Shown here: positions 5,895-12,337 of the stretch, one piece after another
How the letters are laid out: the number at the start of each line of letters is the position of its first letter
How positions within the stretch are numbered: position 1 is the stretch's first letter
NCBI GenBank assembly: GCA_947383875.1
Contig: CANDEX010000033.1
Coordinates: 1-16,892 of the forward strand
Length of the DNA stretch: 16,892 bases
Reading direction: 5' to 3'
DNA from: an uncultured Azospirillum sp.
Lineage (GTDB): Bacteria; Pseudomonadota; Alphaproteobacteria; RF32; CAG-239
Notes under the pieces: model-generated
Told to the model about the DNA's origin: nothing
The model's database searches: none
What the model saw: only the letters and a program-made list of their open reading frames with translations
Position numbers and translations under genes: made by a program

Positions 5895-7226
5895 TTATGC
5901 CGCAATTCCGCGCAGACGCTGCAGAGCTTTTTCTCTGCCGATAAGCGGCAGGAGAATTTTTAATTCCGGTCCATTCTCTTGTGCCGTCAGTGCTTTGCGG
6001 ATAGGGTGGAATAATTCCCTGCCCTTTTTGCCAGACTGTTCTTTCACCAGATTAATCCATTGATTCCAAGTCTCCTGAGTCCAAGGTTCCGGCGGCAATA
6101 AATCTGCAGCCAAATCGGTCAGTGCTTTGTCCTCAATCAGCGGCGTAACCTTTTGGTGGCAGACATCTGCCCATCCGGCAACATCAGCAACAGTATTCAG
6201 ATTGGCTTTAACCGCGTCCCAAAATGTTTCATCAACATTTATCCGTTCGCAAACTTGCGCATAGGGCAAGCCATGTACCAATTTGGTATTAAAATGTTTT
6301 AGTTCTTCCTCATCAAATTTGGGTTGAGCGCGACCGATTTTAGAAAAATCCAGACTTTGCGCCAAGCTCTCCAAATCATAAAACGGCTCAATAGCCTCCG
6401 AAGTGCCAAGCTTTGCCAGAAAAGAACTGATAGCCATAGCTTCCACCCCTTCTGCCCGCAATTCGCTGACACCGAGGCTGCCCAAACGTTTAGATAATTT
6501 TCCTTCTTTTCCGGTCAATAACGGCAAATGGGCAAATGTCGGAACTTGTCCGCCCAAAGCCTCAAACATCTGAATTTGAGAGGCCGTATTGGTAACGTGA
6601 TCTTCCCCGCGAACGATATGAGTAATACCGAAATCAACATCATCTATCACTGACGGCAGATGGTAGAGGAAGCTTCCATCTTCGCGGATAATAATCGGGT
6701 CACTTAACTTATCGGCCTCATATTTTACTTCGCCGCGCACGATGTCATTCCACTTAATTTCACCGGGCAAAAGCTTAAAACGGTAATGCGGGCGGCGTCC
6801 TTCTGCTTCAAAACGGGTAATATCTTCTGCGGTATAGTTTAATGCCTGACGATCATAAATCGGGGGCAGCCCTTTGGTTAAAGCACGTTTGCGTTTGAAC
6901 TCCAGTTCTTCCGGCGTTTCATAGCAAGGGTAGATACGGCCGTCAGCTTTTAACTTTTCGGTCACTTCATTATAGCGATCCGCACGAGCCGACTGACGAG
7001 CCTCCTCACTCCATGTCAACCCAAGCCACTGCAGATTGTCACGAATGGCATCTTCATATTCCTGTTTGGAACGGAGTTTATCCGTATCATCAATGCGGAG
7101 CATAAATGCGCCGCCGAGTTTTTTAGCCCACAGCCAGTTAAACAATGCCGTACGGGTATTACCAATATGCATAAATCCGGTCGGGCTGGGTGCGAATCTT
7201 ACTTTCAAGTTACTCATTTTTTTCAT
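5895..7226 (-). CDS. gltX: Glutamyl-tRNA synthetase (alphaproteobacterial short form)
   Basis: 443 residues. It charges tRNA-Glu (and in many alphaproteobacteria tRNA-Gln, later amidated) with glutamate, in the cytoplasm. The class Ib signature is clear: FAPSPTGFMHIGNTRTALFN with the HIGH-type motif at residues 20-23, and the KMSKS-type loop KLSKR at ~243-247. The segment where E. coli GltX binds zinc has a single cysteine here (C101, YPCYETPEELE), so the metal site is absent, as in related short GluRS forms. Alphaproteobacteria often have two GluRS genes; which one this is cannot be told from the window. ATG 7226 and ATG 7217 are both possible starts, with a weak GGA upstream. elbB lies 68 bp upstream on the same strand with no terminator between. 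Confidence 0.95.
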   Translation of the reverse strand: MKKMSNLKVRFAPSPTGFMHIGNTRTALFNWLWAKKLGGAFMLRIDDTDKLRSKQEYEDAIRDNLQWLGLTWSEEARQSARADRYNEVTEKLKADGRIYPCYETPEELEFKRKRALTKGLPPIYDRQALNYTAEDITRFEAEGRRPHYRFKLLPGEIKWNDIVRGEVKYEADKLSDPIIIREDGSFLYHLPSVIDDVDFGITHIVRGEDHVTNTASQIQMFEALGGQVPTFAHLPLLTGKEGKLSKRLGSLGVSELRAEGVEAMAISSFLAKLGTSEAIEPFYDLESLAQSLDFSKIGRAQPKFDEEELKHFNTKLVHGLPYAQVCERINVDETFWDAVKANLNTVADVAGWADVCHQKVTPLIEDKALTDLAADLLPPEPWTQETWNQWINLVKEQSGKKGRELFHPIRKALTAQENGPELKILLPLIGREKALQRLRGIAA

Positions 7227-7294
7227 CCGTCAATTAAACTTTTAGAGGGATAATAAACATATCCGCCCTTAAATTCAAGCGTAAACTGGAACGG

Positions 7295-7978
7295 TTAATC
7301 CATCAGGTTTATCATTTCATCAATTAAATTCTGCGCCCCACGGCGAATGTCTTTGATTGATTTGGCTAACATATAAGCCGGCGTGGTAACAATTTTATTA
7401 TCTTCATCCACACAAACATCCAATGCACCTTTAGCTTCATGTACAGCACCCATCTGTTCAATTCCGGCACCGATGTTCTTATCCGTACCAATGGTAACTT
7501 TGACACGGTGCTTCCCTAAAATTCGTGCCACAACTACGGGAGCTATACACATCGCGCCGATGACCAAACCTCCACGGTAAGCTGCCTGAACGGCTTTTTC
7601 AACTTCGTCATTAACATCACACTCAGCTCCTTTAAGCGCAAAGTTGCTCCAATTAACTGCGGCTCCGAAACCACCCGGAAATACTATCGCATCAAATTCA
7701 GCGGGATTAAATTCAGCCAAATCTTTTACATTACCACGAGCTATCCGCGCCGACTCTGCTAAAACATTACGGTTATCATCATCTCCGGCCAATGCTGTTG
7801 CCTGACCGGTAAAATGATCAACCGTTTTGGCTTGCCAGGTGTTTGGAGCAAAACACTGATATTCGGCACCGGCTTCATCTATTGCCAACATTGTCATAAC
7901 CGCTTCATGGATTTCAGAGCCGTCAAATACGCCGCAGCCGGATAAAACAACGGCAAAACGTGCAACGGGATTAGTCAT
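7295..7978 (-). CDS. elbB: ElbB-type DJ-1/PfpI superfamily protein (glyoxalase-like)
   Basis: 227 residues against 217 in E. coli ElbB. The fold is the class I glutamine amidotransferase-like/DJ-1 type. FAVVLSGCGVFDGSEIHE at the N-terminus supplies the conserved Glu (E22). FPGGFGAAVNWSNFA lies at ~100-114, and the nucleophile elbow GAMCIAP carries Cys 144. E. coli ElbB has weak glyoxalase activity and was linked by name to isoprenoid biosynthesis; the physiological role is not settled. The start was set at ATG 7978, with AGGAG (7987-7991 on the complement) 8 bases upstream; an open frame continues to 8074 but would overlap the divergent promoter region. It is probably co-transcribed with gltX. 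Confidence 0.93.
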   Translation of the reverse strand: MTNPVARFAVVLSGCGVFDGSEIHEAVMTMLAIDEAGAEYQCFAPNTWQAKTVDHFTGQATALAGDDDNRNVLAESARIARGNVKDLAEFNPAEFDAIVFPGGFGAAVNWSNFALKGAECDVNDEVEKAVQAAYRGGLVIGAMCIAPVVVARILGKHRVKVTIGTDKNIGAGIEQMGAVHEAKGALDVCVDEDNKIVTTPAYMLAKSIKDIRRGAQNLIDEMINLMD

Positions 7979-8074
7979 ATTTTTTTCTCCTTTTGAAGAA
8001 TTTAGCTGTTGTAAAATATAATATAAATTGTATAGTGTAAGACTAAACAAAGTAAACTTAGAAATGGATAACAC
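7979..8074. promoter_or_regulatory. Divergent promoter region elbB / M16 peptidase
   Basis: This 96-base AT-rich gap separates two divergent gene sets. TATA-like boxes cluster at 8016-8036 (ATATAATATAAATTGTATAG) and can be read on either strand as -10 elements; I could not fix matching -35 boxes. Confidence 0.45.
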
Positions 8075-9343
8075 ATGCTGTCAAAAATTACAACCCTTGC
8101 TAACGGACTACGAATTATCACATCATCCCGGCCAGAGTTTGAAACAGTCTCTCTGGGAATCTGGATTAAAACAGGTTCTGCTTTTGAGACGGAGGACATG
8201 AACGGGATATCGCATTTTCTGGAACATATGGTATTTAAAGGCACAACTTCTCGCACGGCTCTTGAAATTTCCGAACAATTTGAAGATGTCGGCGGACAAT
8301 CTAACGCCTATACCGCCAGAGAGTTTACTTCTTTTTATGCCAAGATGCTGAAAAACGATGTGGAACTGGCGATTGATATTCTGGCTGACTTAATTACTAA
8401 TGCAACTTTTCCCGAAGATGAACTGGTTAAAGAACGTGAAGTCGTCGTTCAGGAAATTAAACAAACGATTGATACACCGGATGACATTATTTTTGACTTC
8501 TTACAGGAAAAAGCTTTCCCCAATCAGCCGCTGGGACGAACAATCTTAGGTCCGGCCGAAAAAGTGCGTTCTTTTGACAAAGAAACGCTGCGTCGCTATC
8601 TGAGCTCCAATTATGCAGGGGAAGACATGGTGGTCTGCGCAGTCGGAAATATTGAACATGAAGACTTTGTTAAAATGGTGGAAAAACGCTTAGGTAAGAT
8701 TCAGCCTAAGACGGACTTCACACCGGCTAAGCAGGAATACAAAGGCGGTTTTTATGCTGAAAAACGCGATATTGAGCAGGTTCATGCCGTTTTGGCGTTT
8801 GAAGGTGTCAAATATGACTGCGACTCATATTACCCCTGCATGGTTTTCTCGACGATTTTCGGCGGCGGAATGTCTTCGCGTCTGTTTCAGGAAATCAGAG
8901 AAAAAAGAGGGCTGGTTTATACGGTATATAGTTTTGCCAATTCTCACACCCAGACCGGTTTGTTTGGCATTTATGCAGGAACAACCAACAAAGAACTGAA
9001 AGAACTAATGCCGGTTATTTGCGATGAAATTCGCAAAATTCGTGATTTCAAAGTAACTGAAAAAGAACTTAAACGTGCGAAAACACAATTAAAAGCCAGT
9101 ATGCTCATGGCTTTAGAAAGTTCTTCTTCTACGGCAGAAGTTTTAGCGCGTCAGTTGCTGTTATTTAACCGGATTATTCCTGTGGAAGAAATGGTAGAAC
9201 GCGTTGAAAAGGTTACGATTGACGACGTTCAAAATGCCGCCAGACAAATCTTCTCAAGTAATCCGACTTATACACTGGTCGGTGATATTGACGGTCATCC
9301 CGAATATGATGAAATAAAAAAACTGCTCAATAAACAGGACTAG
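8075..9343 (+). CDS. M16 family zinc metallopeptidase (pitrilysin / MPP-beta type)
   Basis: 422 residues, the size of a single two-domain M16B subunit. The inverted zinc motif HFLEH is at residues 47-51 (H47, E50, H51), and the third ligand is E127 in REVVVQE, 75 residues after H51, as the family requires. The C-terminal half has the GGGMSSRLFQEIREKRGLVYTVYSF segment that closes the chamber in mitochondrial processing peptidases. All catalytic residues are present, so it should be active. No signal peptide is seen, so a cytoplasmic role in degrading peptides is likely, though periplasmic relatives exist. It is the first gene of a tight unit: ispH begins 3 bases after its stop. The ribosome site is weak (GGA 6 bases before ATG). 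Confidence 0.95.
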   Translation: MLSKITTLANGLRIITSSRPEFETVSLGIWIKTGSAFETEDMNGISHFLEHMVFKGTTSRTALEISEQFEDVGGQSNAYTAREFTSFYAKMLKNDVELAIDILADLITNATFPEDELVKEREVVVQEIKQTIDTPDDIIFDFLQEKAFPNQPLGRTILGPAEKVRSFDKETLRRYLSSNYAGEDMVVCAVGNIEHEDFVKMVEKRLGKIQPKTDFTPAKQEYKGGFYAEKRDIEQVHAVLAFEGVKYDCDSYYPCMVFSTIFGGGMSSRLFQEIREKRGLVYTVYSFANSHTQTGLFGIYAGTTNKELKELMPVICDEIRKIRDFKVTEKELKRAKTQLKASMLMALESSSSTAEVLARQLLLFNRIIPVEEMVERVEKVTIDDVQNAARQIFSSNPTYTLVGDIDGHPEYDEIKKLLNKQD

Positions 9344-9346
9344 CTG

Positions 9347-10264
9347 ATGGATGTCTATCTGACCGCACCGCGCGGTTTTTGTGCCGGAGTGCGTCGTGCA
9401 ATTACTCTTGTGGAAGAGGCTTTGCAACAATATGGTGCTCCGGTTTATGTCCGGCACGAAATTGTGCATAACAAATATGTTATTGCTGACTTGGAAGCTA
9501 AAGGTGCGGTCTTTATAGAAGATCTGGATGATGCTCCCAATGATCGACCAGTGGTTTTTTCGGCACATGGCGTCAGTCGAGATATTATTCAAGAAGCGGC
9601 AAGACGCGGGTTGACGATTATTGACGCAACTTGTCCGCTGGTAGAAAAAGTTCATCGGCGCATCAGGCAGTTTGACTGTCAGGGTATGGAAATTATCGTT
9701 ATCGGCAAGAAAAACCACCCTGAAATTATCGGAACTGTCGGACAACTGGAAAAGACACGAAAAGTTCACATTATTTATACCGTTGATGAAGCTCAAAAAC
9801 TTAGCCTCCCTGAGGATGCGACAGTAGGCTTTGTCACACAAACCACATTGTCTCTTGATGACACCAAGGAAATTATTGCTTCCCTTAAACAACGTTTTCC
9901 CAATATTCAAGGTCTGAGCAAAGCTGATATTTGTTACGCCACAACCAACAGACAAACTGCGGTACGGGAGCTTGCCAAACTGACGCCGAATATCGTTATT
10001 TTCGGATCTAAAAATTCATCAAATTCAAAGCATCTCTGCGAATCCGCATTTAAACACGGTGCTCAGAATGCCTGGCTGGTTGATGACTTTAACGAACTGG
10101 ATTGGAATCAGATTGACAAGCTGTCAAGTCTGGGTATCAGTGCAGGAGCTTCTGCCCCGGAATACTTGATTGAAGAGCTTTTAACGGAACTAAAACGCCG
10201 TTATAATAATATTAACGTTCAGCAGTTTATAATTACGCAAGAAAACGTCAACTTTAAGCTCTAG
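9347..10264 (+). CDS. ispH: 4-hydroxy-3-methylbut-2-enyl diphosphate reductase
   Basis: 305 residues, typical length. It catalyses the last step of the MEP pathway, HMBPP to IPP and DMAPP, using a [4Fe-4S] cluster. The three cluster cysteines are visible: C12 (PRGFCAGV), C96 (DATCPLV) and C196 (ADICYATTNRQ). Substrate-binding histidines appear in HEIVHN (H41), SAHGVS (H74) and KKNHPE (H124, E126), and the SSNSKHL motif follows. Its ribosome site AGGA (9336-9339) lies in the last codons of the M16 gene, which suggests translational coupling. An AlbA_2 gene follows after 22 bp. Confidence 0.97.
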   Translation: MDVYLTAPRGFCAGVRRAITLVEEALQQYGAPVYVRHEIVHNKYVIADLEAKGAVFIEDLDDAPNDRPVVFSAHGVSRDIIQEAARRGLTIIDATCPLVEKVHRRIRQFDCQGMEIIVIGKKNHPEIIGTVGQLEKTRKVHIIYTVDEAQKLSLPEDATVGFVTQTTLSLDDTKEIIASLKQRFPNIQGLSKADICYATTNRQTAVRELAKLTPNIVIFGSKNSSNSKHLCESAFKHGAQNAWLVDDFNELDWNQIDKLSSLGISAGASAPEYLIEELLTELKRRYNNINVQQFIITQENVNFKL

Positions 10265-10286
10265 CCTCATTGTAAGGAGATGCGGT

Positions 10287-11354
10287 ATGTCACGCGCAGA
10301 GGATATTTTTCAAAAACTGATTTATTTCGGGGAAGATGCAATTGATGAATATATTATGAATTTGCAAACCGAAGAACTGTTTTTGGATTTTAAACAAGCT
10401 GTATCTATCGGTAAAAACGGGACAGCTCTGCATAAAGATGACCGCAAAAATCTGGCAAAATGTATTTCCGGCTTCGGTAATTCTGAAGGCGGTGTGGTCA
10501 TTTGGGGTGTGGAATGTTCTCGTAATTTGGAAATCGGAGATGTCGCCAAAGCAAAAGTTAAAGTAAAAAATGTACATCGCTTTTTAAGTTGGCTGGAAAA
10601 CGCTATTTCCGGCTGCACTATTCCCAGCCACAACAAAGTACGCAACCATATTATCAGCTCCGATGAAAACGGTGATGGGTTTGTTGCCACATATATTCCC
10701 AAATGTGAGATTGCTCCGCTTATGTCAACTGTCGGCAACAATATTTATATTCGTTCAGGATCAAATAATGTTCCGGCTCCCTACTCTGTTATTGCAGGTA
10801 TGTTCGGCAGAAGACCGCAGCCTAATGTTGAGCTGGTTATTAAAGATAAATGTCTGGAAGTTTTAGAAAATGTTGATGAGGATATGCTCTATCCGAAAAG
10901 TATTGATAACCCGCCGGAAAAATATGTTAAAATCAGTTTCAGCATTCGCGGACATAATGACAGTAATGTGATTGCGAGAGAGCTTTATTTGTCATGCGCC
11001 ATAACCTCTGCCGGGGGCGAATATAACAAAGTTCGTTTTTTAAATTATAATCAGATGGACTCCATTCCCGGTATTGACGGGCAATTAAATATTATCACTC
11101 GTCCTGAGTTGCGTTTGCCGCCGCGCGGAACTATTCGTTTTACGAATGTCAATATCATCCTTTCTCCTTATGCGGATGATGATTTTCTGTTAGACGGTGT
11201 TGTCGGCGCAGATAGTGCCGCTCCACAGAATTTTCGTATTTACATTCCCAAGAATAAACTTCGCTCTTTTGCGGCTAAAGCTTTGCGCGAAGAAGAAGAC
11301 TGCAACAATTTAATCCATGAATTTTTTCAGGAATTTATGGTCAGCGAGCAATAA
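10287..11354 (+). CDS. AlbA_2 (Schlafen-type) domain protein
   Basis: 355 residues. Residues ~29-160 form the AlbA_2/Schlafen putative nucleic-acid or nucleotide-binding domain: EELFLDFKQ (~30-37), DRKNLAKCISGFGNSEGGVVIWGV (52-75), and a later IPKCEIAPLM … NIYIRSGSNN segment matching the end of the family core. The C-terminal ~150 residues (KYVKISFSIRGHN … NFRIYIPKNKL) look like a beta-rich domain I cannot name. Members of the family are annotated as ATP-binding proteins, putative transcription factors or parts of defence systems; the role here is unknown. It has a strong ribosome site (AAGGAG 7 bases before ATG) and is bracketed by ispH (22 bp) and rnhA (3 bp), so it belongs to the operon. 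thrB is the common gene in this position in alphaproteobacteria. Confidence 0.88.
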   Translation: MSRAEDIFQKLIYFGEDAIDEYIMNLQTEELFLDFKQAVSIGKNGTALHKDDRKNLAKCISGFGNSEGGVVIWGVECSRNLEIGDVAKAKVKVKNVHRFLSWLENAISGCTIPSHNKVRNHIISSDENGDGFVATYIPKCEIAPLMSTVGNNIYIRSGSNNVPAPYSVIAGMFGRRPQPNVELVIKDKCLEVLENVDEDMLYPKSIDNPPEKYVKISFSIRGHNDSNVIARELYLSCAITSAGGEYNKVRFLNYNQMDSIPGIDGQLNIITRPELRLPPRGTIRFTNVNIILSPYADDDFLLDGVVGADSAAPQNFRIYIPKNKLRSFAAKALREEEDCNNLIHEFFQEFMVSEQ

Positions 11355-11357
11355 GCC

Positions 11358-11828
11358 ATGGCAAGAATTGAAATTTTTACGGATGGTGCGTGTTCCGGTA
11401 ATCCCGGTCCCGGCGGCTGGGGAGCTCTCCTCCGTTATAAAGACACCGAAAAAGAAATGAACGGCGGAGAAGCGGAAACGACCAATAATCGTATGGAGCT
11501 AACTGCTGTTATTGAAGCTCTGCAAGCTCTTAAAACTCAATGTGTCATTACGCTTTATACTGATAGTCGTTATGTGATGGACGGCGTTAAACAGTGGCTG
11601 CCAAACTGGAAAAAAAACAACTGGAAAACTGCCAATAAAAAATCAGCTGTCAAAAACATTGATTTGTGGCAAAAGCTTGATGAACTGGTTAATCAACATG
11701 AAATCATTTGGGTCTGGGTCAAAGGCCATGCAGGGCATCCCGAAAATGAAAGGGTCGACCAACTGGCCCGTGAAGCCGCCGCACAGTATAAAGTTAATCT
11801 TCCTGAGACAAACAAAGAAACTGATTAA
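11358..11828 (+). CDS. rnhA: Ribonuclease HI
   Basis: 156 residues, the usual bacterial size. It cleaves RNA in RNA:DNA hybrids. The catalytic residues are D9 ([17 protein letters not shown]), E47 (NNRMELTAV), D69 (LYTDSRYV) and D134 (ERVDQLA), with H124 in WVKGHAGH. The basic protrusion ([16 protein letters not shown]) that binds the hybrid is present. Its ATG comes 3 bases after the stop of the AlbA_2 gene, without a clear ribosome site, so translation probably depends on the upstream gene. It is the last gene of the operon. Confidence 0.97.
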   Translation: MARIEIFTDGACSGNPGPGGWGALLRYKDTEKEMNGGEAETTNNRMELTAVIEALQALKTQCVITLYTDSRYVMDGVKQWLPNWKKNNWKTANKKSAVKNIDLWQKLDELVNQHEIIWVWVKGHAGHPENERVDQLAREAAAQYKVNLPETNKETD

Positions 11829-11841
11829 ACAGAAAAGCATT

Positions 11842-11884
11842 AAAAACTAAAGCCTATGATTAAATCTTCGGCTTTAGTTTTTTA
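11842..11884. terminator. Operon terminator after rnhA
   Basis: AAAAACTAAAGCC pairs with GGCTTTAGTTTTT across a 15-base loop, with a T run to 11883. The mirrored A tract lets it stop transcription of the minus-strand remnant at 11909 as well. Confidence 0.88.
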
Positions 11885-11908
11885 AGTTACTTGGATTTTC
11901 TTCCTTTA

Positions 11909-12262
11909 TCAATATTTGATAACCGGACGGACGTAATAAGGGCTATTGTTCTTCTGGCGGTCACTTCTGGTACCTGAATGCATGAGGAATGTCCACGCGT
12001 AATGGCTACTATACTCGGTAGAGGACCAGTGTTCAGATGTAATTTGGGAAGCTCCAGCCCCAAAATTTCTTATCAACACCAAAGTAGTATTCAACAGATC
12101 TTTGATTGTGTAAATATTCTGTAAGTCTCTTAAGCTCGGTATAAACCATTTTGTTTTTTTACAGAAATCTTTTGCACAATCTGCCGGCTGATAACTGTTT
12201 ACCGCTGTCGCGACAGGCGTTCCACCACAACTACTTCTGCAGGCTAGTATCTTATCTGTTTG
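11909..12262 (-). pseudogene. 3' remnant of a DUF1566-like exported protein gene
   Basis: 117 codons stay open up to an in-frame TAG (12263-12265), but there is no start codon with a ribosome site, no signal peptide and no N-terminal half. The product aligns with residues ~180-308 of the 4913 protein: ILACRSSCGGTPVATAV against ILSSNCSGTAYAAVAC, DFCKKTKWFIPSLRDL against DFCKKTKWFLPSIREL, HWSSTEYSSHYAWTF against FWSSTEGR…FAWYV, and YVRPVIKY against RVRPVVKF. The two share an identical 20-base run, TGTAAAAAAACAAAATGGTT. Just beyond the TAG, a KN-containing segment homologous to residues ~178-180 of the intact protein seems to continue in another frame (near 12265-12275), so a small indel plus loss of the 5' part is likely. 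It sits between the rnhA terminator and the dsbD-like gene. Confidence 0.8.
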
Positions 12263-12302
12263 CTATTTTTAGATATATCTCAAGGGGTGTTTTTATTTTG
12301 GC

Positions 12303-12337
12303 TAAAAATCAGGTAAGGGAAGAAATTCCTCTTACCT
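12303..12337 (-). terminator. Terminator of the DsbD/ScsB-like gene
   Basis: On the complement, AGGTAAG-A-GGAA pairs with TTCC-CTTACCT around TTTC (12311-12337), with one unpaired A, followed by GATTTTTAG. The T tract is short. The stem overlaps the TAG stop of the gene at 12336-12338. Confidence 0.7.

Noticed and set aside
9254..9955. Long minus-strand open frame opposite the M16 gene end and ispH
   Set aside because: It lies antisense to two genes with complete catalytic motifs, and its translation shows no family resemblance.
10322..10741. Minus-strand open frame of 139 codons within the AlbA_2 gene
   Set aside because: Antisense shadow of a well-supported gene; no ribosome site or recognisable domain.
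12094..12094. TTG near 12094 as the start of an intact small gene
   Set aside because: The same frame is open and homologous to the 4913 protein upstream of this codon, and there is no ribosome site at it.
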